Source of the DNA: Micromonospora matsumotoense
GTDB taxonomy: Bacteria; Actinomycetota; Actinomycetes; Mycobacteriales; Micromonosporaceae
DNA length: 64,000 nucleotides
Reading direction: 5' to 3'
Assembly: GCF_900091525.1 (NCBI RefSeq)
Contig: NZ_FMCU01000016.1
Coordinates: 62,001-126,000 of the forward strand
Shown here: positions 49,614 through 57,251 of the stretch, one piece after another
Numbering within the stretch: position 1 is the stretch's first letter
How the letters are laid out: every line of letters begins with the position of its first letter
Position numbers and translations under genes: made by a program
The notes under the pieces: generated by a model
The model's input: the letters and a program-made list of their open reading frames with translations, nothing else
Told to the model about the DNA's origin: nothing
The model's database searches: none

Positions 49614-50168
49614 GTGGACGGCGGGGCGGGCGGCGGGGCGGGCGGCGAACGGGTGGCGGCATCGCTCACCGGATGGCTGGCCCGGCTGGAGTTCACCGAC
49701 CTGGGCACCGACGAGGTGACCGCGCGGATTATCGACGCCGTGCTGGCCTGGGCCGCCGAGCAGGGCTGGCGGTCCTACCGTCGGGCGGCGAGCGTGCTGC
49801 CGCTGCCCCCGCCGATGACCGACCGGCACTCGGTGCTGGACGTGGCGTGTGCCCGCCGGGACGGCCCGCCCGTGGTGATCGAGGTCGACCACACCGACCG
49901 GCGGCGCACCTGGGAGAAGCTCACGGCGGAGGCCGCCGCCGGCCGGGTGGTCCTCTGGGTGCGCTGGGGTCCGGGGCGGTTCGCCGTGCCGCCGGCACCG
50001 ATCCACCTGGTCACCTGCGAGGTGTCCCGACACGCCGGGCCGGCGGGCGCGGGCCGCCGGCACAGCCGGGCCTCGGGTCCGGCCCGGCCGGCACCCGTCC
50101 ACTCCGCCCGTGACGTCGACCCGGTCGTCGAGCCGCTGCCGCTGCCACCTGTCGAACCCGGTTCCTGA
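49614..50168 (+). CDS. Hypothetical protein (184 aa)
   Basis: I do not recognise a named family. After a Gly-rich start the protein contains LTGWLARLEFTDLGTDEVTA, RIIDAVLAWAAEQGWRSYRR, VLDVACARRDGPPVVIEVDH and WEKLTAEAAAGRVVLWVRWG. The pattern of VIEVD then a spaced Lys and a beta strand VVLWVRW is reminiscent of small nuclease-like folds, but this is a weak guess. It ends in a Pro-rich tail. The GTG at 49614 is chosen from the -10 box. Upstream is the repeat-bearing spacer; downstream it converges on the YciO/Sua5 gene. Confidence 0.65.
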   Translation: MDGGAGGGAGGERVAASLTGWLARLEFTDLGTDEVTARIIDAVLAWAAEQGWRSYRRAASVLPLPPPMTDRHSVLDVACARRDGPPVVIEVDHTDRRRTWEKLTAEAAAGRVVLWVRWGPGRFAVPPAPIHLVTCEVSRHAGPAGAGRRHSRASGPARPAPVHSARDVDPVVEPLPLPPVEPGS

Positions 50169-50294
50169 CCCGGCAACGGCGGGGCCCCACGATCCGCCGC
50201 ATCGGTCGGCGACGGCTGGCGGAGAAGGCGCGGACGACCCGGACGGTCCGACCACGCAACGGAGCCGGTGGGTCAGCGGCGGGCCGATGCGCGG

Positions 50295-50915
50295 CTACTC
50301 GAAGCGGGTCGGGTCGCCCGCGCCGTAGCGGACGATCTCCGGCTCGTCGGCGGAGAAGTCGACCACGGTGGTGGGCAGCGTGCCGCACTCGCCGGAGTCG
50401 ATCACCGCGTCGATCGTGTGGTCGAGTCGTTCCTTGATCTCCCAGCCCTGGGTCATCGGTTCGGTCTCGCCGGGCAGCAGCAGGGTGCTGGACACCAACG
50501 GTTCACCCAGCGCCGCCAGCAGCGCCTGCGCGACCGGGTGGTCGGGGATGCGTACCCCGACGGTCTTCTTCCGGGGGTGCAGCAGTCGGCGCGGCACCTC
50601 CTTGGTCGCGGGCAGGATGAAGGTGTAGCTGCCCGGGGTGGCCGCCTTCAGCGACCGGAACACCGCATTGTTGATGTGCACGAACTGGCCGAGCTGCGCG
50701 AAGTCCCGGCAGACGAGGGTGAAGTGGTGCTTGCTGTCCAGGTGTCGGATCTCCCGGATCCGGTCGAGACCGTCCCGGTTGCCCAGTTGGCAGCCGAGCG
50801 CGAAGCACGAGTCGGTCGGATAGGCGATCAGGCCGTCGGCGCGCAGCAGGTCGACCACCCGGGCGATCGTCCGTGGCTGCGGGTTCTCCGGGTGTACGTC
50901 GAGATAGATCGCCAT
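50295..50915 (-). CDS. L-threonylcarbamoyladenylate synthase family (YciO/Sua5)
   Basis: A 206-aa YrdC-domain protein. Conserved segments are GLIAYPTDSCFALGCQLGN, RHLDSKHHFTLVCRDFAQLG, GSYTFILPATKEVPRRL and the nucleotide-site stretch TVGVRIPDHPVAQALL. The length and sequence fit the YciO branch, whose exact role in threonylcarbamoyl-adenosine tRNA modification is less sure than that of TsaC. A -10 box (TAGGCT on the minus strand) lies 7 nt upstream of the ATG, so it is probably leaderless. Confidence 0.9.
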   Translation of the reverse strand: MAIYLDVHPENPQPRTIARVVDLLRADGLIAYPTDSCFALGCQLGNRDGLDRIREIRHLDSKHHFTLVCRDFAQLGQFVHINNAVFRSLKAATPGSYTFILPATKEVPRRLLHPRKKTVGVRIPDHPVAQALLAALGEPLVSSTLLLPGETEPMTQGWEIKERLDHTIDAVIDSGECGTLPTTVVDFSADEPEIVRYGAGDPTRFE

Positions 50916-50922
50916 GGCGGCG

Positions 50923-50928
50923 AGCCTA
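50923..50928 (-). promoter_or_regulatory. -10 box TAGGCT, leaderless start (minus strand)
   Basis: Minus-strand TAGGCT ends 7 nt before the ATG at 50915. Confidence 0.4.
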
Positions 50929-51126
50929 GTGGGGCAGCGGCGGCGGTTGCCGGTGAGCCCGGAGCACGTCACGCGCCCAGGTCAGCATGTGGCAGCCGTC
51001 GTTGCCGCACTGGAAGCAGCGGCGGAGCGGTCGGGGCTCGTCCGCTGCCTCGTGGTGCTGGGCCAGCACCCGCTGCGCGGTCCAGAGGACCAGGGCGGGG
51101 GTGGCCGGTCCGTCGTCCATCGGCAT
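50926..51126 (-). CDS. Small Cys-containing protein (66 aa)
   Basis: A 66-aa protein with a central cluster RRCFQCGNDGCHML: Cys-x2-Cys-x4-Cys-His, which could bind zinc. It is otherwise helical and polar (ALVLWTAQRVLAQHHEAADE). Not in a family I can name. The start ATG 51126 has GGGAGG 5 nt upstream. It is divergent from the GntR-type regulator and may form a functional pair with it. Its 3' end overlaps the YciO/Sua5 promoter. Confidence 0.68.
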   Translation of the reverse strand: MPMDDGPATPALVLWTAQRVLAQHHEAADEPRPLRRCFQCGNDGCHMLTWARDVLRAHRQPPPLPH

Positions 51127-51297
51127 GAGGGCCTCCCGTTGACAGGCAGGTCCGGGCACCGATCCCCGATCAGGCACCCGGACCGCTACCGGCAACCCGT
51201 GATTCGCTGAGCGTCACGAGCTGACACCGAGCGTAGAAGTATACAAGCATGAACGTCTAGGAACGTAGCTAAAAAACCCGTCTCGTTCTGGCTCGAT

Positions 51298-51303
51298 TAG
51301 CGT
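51298..51303 (+). promoter_or_regulatory. -10 box TAGCGT, leaderless start
   Basis: TAGCGT ends 6 nt before the ATG at 51310. The divergent spacer around it (51230-51300) is AT-rich. Confidence 0.4.
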
Positions 51304-51309
51304 CGTCTC

Positions 51310-51546
51310 ATGATCGATCCAGACGGCCCGGTGCCGGTCTATCGCCAGGTGGCTGACATCCTGGCCGAGCGGATCGCCAAGGGTGATCTTGCGGCGCACC
51401 GGCCGATTCCGAGCGAAGCGGCGCTCGTGCAGGAGTTCGGGGTGGCCCGGGGAACCGCCCGCCGTGCCGTCGCGGAGCTTCGGGAGCGCGGGTTGGTCTA
51501 CACCGTGCCGCAGCGCGGGACCTATGTCGGACAGCCCGAGGCGTGA
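51310..51546 (+). CDS. Small GntR-family winged-helix regulator (78 aa)
   Basis: A 78-aa protein that is only the GntR DNA-binding domain. It starts DPDGPVPVYRQVADILAERI, has LPSEAALV-like RPIPSEAALVQEFGVARGTA, the recognition helix RRAVAELRERGLVYTVPQRG and the wing TYV. The usual effector domain is absent, so it may be a simple repressor of its own divergent region, including the 66-aa Cys protein. Leaderless promoter with a -10 box 6 nt upstream of the ATG. Confidence 0.85.
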   Translation: MIDPDGPVPVYRQVADILAERIAKGDLAAHRPIPSEAALVQEFGVARGTARRAVAELRERGLVYTVPQRGTYVGQPEA

Positions 51547-51636
51547 CCACCCCGCACCGAGAGGCGGGGCAGTATGGCCCACCCGGCTTCTCGATCGGGT
51601 GAGCTGCCGCAGGGTGTCGGGGGTGGCCGTTACCGT

Positions 51637-52614
51637 GTGAGCGTGGCGACGGCGGCCGAGGAGATCCAGGTGGGGGAGCGGCTGGTGCGCGTCTCCAGTC
51701 CCGACAAGCCCTACTTTCCCGAGCGCGGGCTGACCAAGCGGGACGTGGTCGGCTACTTCCTGGCCGTCGGCGACGGCATCCTGCGCGCCCTGCGGGACCG
51801 GCCGACGATGCTGGAGCGCTGGCCGCGCGGCGTGTTCGAGGGGGCGAAGATCGGCACCCGGCAGGACAACCGGGGTGACGCCTTCTATCAGAAACGGCTC
51901 CCGGCCGGTGCTCCCGACTGGGTGCGCACCGCACACCTCACCTTTCCCAGCGGCCGTACCGCCGACGAGGTCGCGCCGGGCGAGCTGGCGGTGGTGATCT
52001 GGGCGGCCAACCTCGGCACCCTGCGCTTCCATCCCTGGCCGGTGACGGCGGCCGACGTGGAGCGCCCCGACCAGCTCCGGATCGACCTGGACCCGATGCC
52101 GGGCGTCGGCTTCGACCAGGTGGTGCCGGTGGCGCACGAGGTCCGGGCCTTCCTCGCCGAGCTGGGCATGGTCGGCTACCCCAAGACCACCGGTGGGCGC
52201 GGCCTGCACGTCTATCTGTCCATCGAGCCCCGGTGGAGCTTCGGCGAGTGCCGGCGCGCGGTGCTCGCCCTGGGCCACGAGCTGGGGCGTCGGCTGCCCG
52301 ACCTGGTCACCACCACCTGGTGGCGCGAGCAGCGCGACCGGCCGGTCTTCATCGACTACAACCAGATGGCCCGCGACCACACGGTGACCTCGGCCTACTC
52401 GATTCGGCCCACCCCGGCGGCGTTGGTGTCGGCCCCGCTGGAGTGGGCGGAGCTGGACGACGCCCGCCCGGAGGACTCCGACGTGGTGAGCATGCCGGCC
52501 CGGTTCGCCGAGCGCGGCGATCCGCACGCCGGCCTGGACGGCGACCGGTATTCGCTGGAGCCGCTGTTGGCGCTGGCCGACCGCGCCGGCCTGGCCGCCC
52601 CACCGGAACGCTGA
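51637..52614 (+). CDS. LigD-type polymerase/primase domain protein
   Basis: A 325-aa archaeo-eukaryotic primase-like polymerase of the bacterial NHEJ LigD PolDom group, without ligase or nuclease domains. Features are VSSPDKPYFPERGLTKRDVV, the catalytic DxD in RIDLDPMPGVGF, KTTGGRGLHVYLSIEP and FIDYNQMARDHT. It adds ribonucleotides or deoxynucleotides during end joining with Ku and ligase encoded elsewhere. The start is uncertain: GTG 51637 is taken, with GTG 51643 and ATG 51574 in the same frame. Its stop codon runs straight into a 32-bp tandem repeat. Confidence 0.9.
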   Translation: MSVATAAEEIQVGERLVRVSSPDKPYFPERGLTKRDVVGYFLAVGDGILRALRDRPTMLERWPRGVFEGAKIGTRQDNRGDAFYQKRLPAGAPDWVRTAHLTFPSGRTADEVAPGELAVVIWAANLGTLRFHPWPVTAADVERPDQLRIDLDPMPGVGFDQVVPVAHEVRAFLAELGMVGYPKTTGGRGLHVYLSIEPRWSFGECRRAVLALGHELGRRLPDLVTTTWWREQRDRPVFIDYNQMARDHTVTSAYSIRPTPAALVSAPLEWAELDDARPEDSDVVSMPARFAERGDPHAGLDGDRYSLEPLLALADRAGLAAPPER

Positions 52615-52741
52615 CCGACCGCTCGGCTGTCCCACCCGAACACGGACCGACCGCGCGGCCGCCCCGTCGGAACGCCGACCGACCGCACGGCCGGCTCGTC
52701 GCAGGGCTGACCGACCGGGTCGGGCGGCCGTCGCACCGGCC
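52614..52741. repeat. 32-bp degenerate tandem repeat, four units, starting in the stop codon
   Basis: Units begin with ACCGACCG at 52614, 52646, 52678 and 52710, an exact 32-bp period. The first base is the last base of the LigD-type gene's stop codon. Unit bodies differ in several places. Confidence 0.8.
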
Positions 52742-52751
52742 GGGCCGCCAC

Positions 52752-53258
52752 TCAGGTCCAGGGGCTGCCGGCCCCGTCGAACTCGTCGAAGACCAGCCAG
52801 GTCCGGGTGGAGAGCACCCCGGCGATGCCCTGCACCCGGCTGAGCACCACGTCCCGCAGGGTGGCGTTGTCCGGCGCGCGGACCAGGGCCAGCACGTCGT
52901 GCTCCCCGCTGAGCAGCGCCACGTGCTCGATGTAGCGCACCCGGGCCAGCTCCGCCGACACCTCCCGCCAGGTGTTCTGCTGGATGGTCAGCGAGATGTA
53001 CGCCGAGGTGCCCAGCCCGGCCGGCTCTGGTGCCACCCGGGCCCGGAACCCGGTGATCACCCCGTCGCGCAGCAGCCGTTCCACCCGGGCGTACGCGTTG
53101 GTGCGCGAGACGTGCACCCGCTCGGCGAGGGTACGCATGGACAGCCGGCCGTCACGGGTCAGCTCGTCGAGGACCCGTCGGTCCACCTCGTCCAGTGGGG
53201 TGACCGAACGTCCCGTTCCGCCCGGCGGGCCCGGTTGCGGCGTGGTCTGCTGGCTCAT
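52752..53258 (-). CDS. Lrp/AsnC family regulator (BkdR-like)
   Basis: A 168-aa regulator. An N-terminal HTH (~25-75; DEVDRRVLDELTRDGRLSMR, VSRTNAYARVERLLRDGVI) is followed by the RAM/ligand-binding beta-alpha domain (YIEHVALLSGEHDVLALVRA). It faces the bkd operon across 105 bases, the classic arrangement of the branched-chain keto acid dehydrogenase regulator. It probably responds to branched-chain amino or keto acids. AT-rich bases in the shared spacer (GTTGAGTCAATCATCCATC) are a likely operator. Confidence 0.92.
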   Translation of the reverse strand: MSQQTTPQPGPPGGTGRSVTPLDEVDRRVLDELTRDGRLSMRTLAERVHVSRTNAYARVERLLRDGVITGFRARVAPEPAGLGTSAYISLTIQQNTWREVSAELARVRYIEHVALLSGEHDVLALVRAPDNATLRDVVLSRVQGIAGVLSTRTWLVFDEFDGAGSPWT

Positions 53259-53363
53259 CAGATACTCCTCGGTAGGCCAATCGTCCCACGTTCAGCCCGG
53301 ATGTTGAGTCAATCATCCATCGGCAGGAGCATAGGGCCACCACACGTCCAGGAGGTCCCCGCC

Positions 53364-54530
53364 GTGACGACCACACCCCAGGCGGTCCGCAGGGCATCCC
53401 CGCGTACCCGTCGACCGGCCACCCCGGTCGCCCCCGAACCCACCGCCGGCCTGCTCCCGCAGGCCGAGCCGGTCCGGTTGCTCGACCCCGACGGCACCCC
53501 GCTGCCGCCCCGCGCCGACCTGCCGGCACCGCCGGTCGAGGCGCTGCGCGAGATGTACCGCCGGATGGTCGTCGGCCGCCGCTTCGACGCGCAGGCCACC
53601 GCCCTGACCAAGCAGGGCCGGCTCGCCGTCTACCCGTCCTCGCGCGGCCAGGAGGCGTGCCAGGTCGGCGCGGTGCTCGCGCTGCGCGACGACGACTGGG
53701 TCTTCCCGACCTACCGGGAGTCGATGGCGCTGACCGCCCGGGGCATCGACCCCGTCGAGGTGCTGACCCTGCTGCGCGGCGACGGGCACTGCGGGTACGA
53801 CCCGACGGTGGTGCGCACCGCGCCGCAGTGCACCCCGCTGGCGACCCAGTGCGTGCACGCCGCCGGGCTGGCCTACGGGGAGTCCTACCAGGGGCGGGAC
53901 ACCGTCGCGCTGGCGTTCATCGGCGACGGCGCCACCAGCGAGGGCGACTTCCACGAGGGGCTCAACTTCGCCGCCGTGTTCAAGGCCCCGGTCGTCTACT
54001 TCGTCCAGAACAACAAGTACGCGATCAGCGTGCCGTTGTCCCGGCAGACCGCCGCGCCGAGCCTGGCCTACAAGGGCGTCGGCTACGGGGTGCCCAGCGA
54101 ACAGGTCGACGGCAACGACCCCGTCGCCGTCCTGGCGGTGCTCACCCGGGCGGTGGCGCACGCCCGCGCCGGGCACGGGCCGTACCTGGTCGAGGCGCAC
54201 ACCTACCGGATGGAGGCGCACACCAACGCCGACGACGCCAGCCGCTACCGGGACCCCGACGAGGTCGAGGCGTGGCGGGACCGCGACCCGGTCGCCCGGC
54301 TGGAGGCGTACCTGCGGGGCCGGGGGGAGCTGGACGACGCGGCGGTGGCGCAGGTCGCCGCCGAGGCCGAGGAGTACGCCGCCGACCTGCGTACCCGGAT
54401 GAACGCCCAGCCCGTCGTCGATCCGCTGAGCCTGTTCGACCACGTCTTCGCCGAGCCGACCCCGCAACTGGTCGAGCAGCGGGAGATGGTCCGGGCCGAG
54501 CTGGCCGCCGACGCGGAGGGGGACGCCTGA
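53364..54530 (+). CDS. bkdA: Branched-chain 2-oxoacid dehydrogenase E1 alpha
   Basis: A 388-aa ThDP-dependent E1alpha. The ThDP motif runs from FIGDGATSEGDFHEGLN to FVQNNKYAISVPL, and the MEAHTNADDASRYRDPDEV region matches 2-oxoisovalerate dehydrogenases. It decarboxylates branched-chain 2-oxo acids to feed iso/anteiso fatty acids and polyketide starters. It is first of the E1alpha-E1beta-E2 operon. GTG start preceded by GGAGGT. This set is distinct from the E2-less pair in the biosynthetic cluster. Confidence 0.94.
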   Translation: MTTTPQAVRRASPRTRRPATPVAPEPTAGLLPQAEPVRLLDPDGTPLPPRADLPAPPVEALREMYRRMVVGRRFDAQATALTKQGRLAVYPSSRGQEACQVGAVLALRDDDWVFPTYRESMALTARGIDPVEVLTLLRGDGHCGYDPTVVRTAPQCTPLATQCVHAAGLAYGESYQGRDTVALAFIGDGATSEGDFHEGLNFAAVFKAPVVYFVQNNKYAISVPLSRQTAAPSLAYKGVGYGVPSEQVDGNDPVAVLAVLTRAVAHARAGHGPYLVEAHTYRMEAHTNADDASRYRDPDEVEAWRDRDPVARLEAYLRGRGELDDAAVAQVAAEAEEYAADLRTRMNAQPVVDPLSLFDHVFAEPTPQLVEQREMVRAELAADAEGDA

Positions 54531-55546
54531 TGGCCACCATGACCATGGCGAAGGCACTCAACGCGGCGCTGGCCGACGCGATGCTCGACGACGAGCGGGT
54601 GCTCGTCTTCGGGGAGGACGTGGGACAGCTCGGCGGGGTCTTCCGGATCACCGACGGGTTGCAGGCCCGGTTCGGTGACAAGCGCTGCTTCGACACCCCG
54701 CTCGCCGAGGCCGGCATCGTCGGCTTCGCCGTCGGCCTGGCCATGTCCGGGCTGCGGCCGGTGGTCGAGATGCAGTTCGACGCGTTCGCCTACCCGGCGT
54801 TCGAGCAGATCGCCTCGCACGTGGCGAAGCTGCGCAACCGCACCCGGGGCGCGCTGAGCGTGCCGATGGTCATCCGGGTGCCGTACGCCGGTGGCATCGG
54901 CGGGGTCGAGCACCACTGCGACTCGTCCGAGGCGTACTACGCGCACACCCCCGGGTTGAAGGTGGTCACCCCGGCGACCGTCGAGGACGCGTACTCGCTG
55001 CTGCGGGAGGCGATCGCCGACCCGGACCCGGTGGTGTTCCTGGAGCCGAAGAAGCTCTACTTCGCCAGCGCCGACGCGCAGTTGCCGGCCCGTACCGCCC
55101 CGTTCGGCCGGGCCGTCGTCCGGCGACCCGGCACCGACGCCACCCTGGTCGCGTACGGCCCGGCGGTGCCGGTCGCGCTGGAGGCCGCCGAGGCCGCCCG
55201 GGAGGAGGGCTGGGACCTGGAGGTCGTCGACGTCCGGACGATCGTGCCGTTCGACGACGCCACCGTCACTGCCTCGGTCCGCCGGACCGGCCGGTGCCTG
55301 GTGGTCACCGAGGCGCAGGGCTTCGCCGGGGTCGGCGCGGAGATCGCCGCCCGGGTGCAGGAGCGCTGCTTCCACGCCCTGCACGCCCCGGTCCTGCGGG
55401 TCGCCGGACTGGACATCCCCTACCCGGCGCCGATGCTGGAGCACATCCACCTGCCCGGGGTGGACCGGGTGCTCGACACCGTGGCCCGCCTCCAGTGGGA
55501 CGACCGGCCCGATCCGCGGTGGCTGGCCCAGGGGAGTGCGGCGTGA
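54530..55546 (+). CDS. bkdB: Branched-chain 2-oxoacid dehydrogenase E1 beta
   Basis: A 338-aa beta subunit. It begins TMAKALNAALADAMLDDERV, has FGEDVGQLGGVFRITDGL, FDTPLAEAGIVGFAVGLAMS and the Cys/His-rich GVEHHCDSSEAYYAHTPGLK. It forms the alpha2beta2 decarboxylase with the preceding subunit. The ATG shares one base with the E1alpha stop and the stop overlaps the E2 GTG by 4 bases, so synthesis is coupled. Confidence 0.94.
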   Translation: MATMTMAKALNAALADAMLDDERVLVFGEDVGQLGGVFRITDGLQARFGDKRCFDTPLAEAGIVGFAVGLAMSGLRPVVEMQFDAFAYPAFEQIASHVAKLRNRTRGALSVPMVIRVPYAGGIGGVEHHCDSSEAYYAHTPGLKVVTPATVEDAYSLLREAIADPDPVVFLEPKKLYFASADAQLPARTAPFGRAVVRRPGTDATLVAYGPAVPVALEAAEAAREEGWDLEVVDVRTIVPFDDATVTASVRRTGRCLVVTEAQGFAGVGAEIAARVQERCFHALHAPVLRVAGLDIPYPAPMLEHIHLPGVDRVLDTVARLQWDDRPDPRWLAQGSAA

Positions 55547-57069
55547 GCGCCCGTACCGCCCCGCAGGCTGCCACCGGCACCCAGGTCTTCCTGCTGCCCG
55601 ACCTGGGCGAGGGGCTGAGCGAGGCCGAGATCGTCGAGTGGAAGGTCGCCGTCGGCGACGTGGTCACCGTGGACCAGAGCGTGGTGGAGGTGGAGACCGC
55701 CAAGGCCGTGGTCGACGTGCCCTGCCCGTACGCCGGGCGGGTGGTCGCCCTGCACGGCGCGGCCGGTGAGACGCGCCCGGTCGGCCAACCGCTGATCACG
55801 ATCGCGCCGCCCGACGGCGGCGACGAGCCCGCCGGGCACGCCACCTACCGCGAGGAGGAGCGGGCCGGCTCCGGCAACGTGCTGATCGGGTACGGCACCG
55901 GCCACGGCCCCGCCCGCCGTCGCCGTCGCCCCCGGCTGACCCTGGCCCCGGAGCCGGTCGCCGAAGGCGCTGCCGCACCCCTCGCGCAACGTGCTCCCGG
56001 CTCCGCCCCCGTGGGTGGAGGTGTCGCCGGCCCGTCGTCCGAGCCGAGGGTCCCGGCCGGCGCGGGTGTGGGCGCTCCGGCCTGCGCCGGGGTGACCACC
56101 GACGGTGCCGTCCCGCCGGTGGGGGGCGGCACTTCCCCGACCGGCGGGACGGCACCCCTGGTCATCTCCCCGATCGTGCGTCGGCTCGCCCGCGAGCACG
56201 GGGTGGACCTGGGCGCGCTGCGCGGCACCGGCCCCGGCGGCGTGATCCGTCGCTGCGACGTGGAGGCCGCGCTGGTCACCCCGCCGGACCGGCCCACCGC
56301 CGACGCCGACCGGCCCACCGCCGACGTGGGCCGGCTGGCCCCGGTCGCGCACGTCGGGCTCGCCCCGACCGACGCGCAGGACATCGTCATCCCACTCACC
56401 GGCATCCGCCGGGTGATCGCCGACAAGCTCTCCCGCAGTCGCCGGGAGATCCCCGAGGTGACCATCTGGGTCGACGCGGACGCCACCGCGCTGCTGGCGA
56501 CGCGGGCGGCGATCAACGCGGCCACCCCGGACGCCCCGGTCAGCGTGCTGGCCCTGCTGGCCCGGATCTGCCTCAGTGGACTGCGGCGCTTCCCGCAGCT
56601 CAACGCGCACGTCGACACCGAGGGGCAGCGCATCGTCCAGTCGGCCGGGGTGCACCTGGGCATCGCCGCGCAGACCGACCGGGGCCTGCTCGTCCCGGTG
56701 CTGCGGGACGCCCAGCGGCTGACCACCCGGGAGTTGGCCGCCGCCCTGGCCGAGACCACCGCCGCCGCCCGCGCCGGCATCCTGCCGCCGGCCCGGCTCA
56801 CCGGCGGCACCTTCACCCTCAACAACTACGGCGTGTTCGGAGTGGACGGTTCCACCCCGATCATCAACCACCCGGAGGCCGCGCTGCTCGGCGTCGGGCG
56901 GATCGTGGACAAGCCGTGGGTGGTCGACGGGCAGTTGGCGGTCCGCAAGGTGACCCAGCTCAGCCTCACCTTCGACCACCGGGTCTGCGACGGCGGGGTG
57001 GCCGGCGGCTTCCTGCGGCACGTCGCCGACTGCGTCGAACAACCGGCGCTGCTGGTGGCGAACGTCTGA
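55543..57069 (+). CDS. bkdC: 2-Oxoacid dehydrogenase E2 (dihydrolipoyl acyltransferase)
   Basis: A 508-aa E2. The N-terminal lipoyl domain holds the lipoyl Lys in VEVETAKAVVDVP (~46-58). A long Ala/Pro/Gly linker follows. The peripheral-subunit binding domain ISPIVRRLAREHGVDLGALR is near 210. The catalytic acyltransferase domain ends with the His-x3-Asp-Gly motif LTFDHRVCDGG. It transfers the acyl group from E1 to CoA. It is last in the operon, followed by a strong hairpin. The linker repeats TADADRPTADV near 255. Confidence 0.94.
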   Translation: MSARTAPQAATGTQVFLLPDLGEGLSEAEIVEWKVAVGDVVTVDQSVVEVETAKAVVDVPCPYAGRVVALHGAAGETRPVGQPLITIAPPDGGDEPAGHATYREEERAGSGNVLIGYGTGHGPARRRRRPRLTLAPEPVAEGAAAPLAQRAPGSAPVGGGVAGPSSEPRVPAGAGVGAPACAGVTTDGAVPPVGGGTSPTGGTAPLVISPIVRRLAREHGVDLGALRGTGPGGVIRRCDVEAALVTPPDRPTADADRPTADVGRLAPVAHVGLAPTDAQDIVIPLTGIRRVIADKLSRSRREIPEVTIWVDADATALLATRAAINAATPDAPVSVLALLARICLSGLRRFPQLNAHVDTEGQRIVQSAGVHLGIAAQTDRGLLVPVLRDAQRLTTRELAAALAETTAAARAGILPPARLTGGTFTLNNYGVFGVDGSTPIINHPEAALLGVGRIVDKPWVVDGQLAVRKVTQLSLTFDHRVCDGGVAGGFLRHVADCVEQPALLVANV

Positions 57070-57079
57070 GCGGTACGCC

Positions 57080-57115
57080 CGGAGCCGGTCACCCTGGGCG
57101 GGGTGACCGGCTCCG
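57080..57115 (+). terminator. Terminator hairpin of the bkd operon
   Basis: Perfect 15-bp arms (57080-57094 and 57101-57115) with a 6-nt loop, starting 11 bases after the E2 stop. Confidence 0.8.
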
Positions 57116-57251
57116 TCGCGCTGCCCGGTGTTCGTCCGGTTCGTCCGGGCCGACGGGCCGGGGGAGGGTTTTCCGTCCGGTGGGCCGGGAAACCGCCGTC
57201 GGTCGCGAACCCGCCGCACCGGTCGTGGGCGCGCCGCCGAGAGGAGCCACC

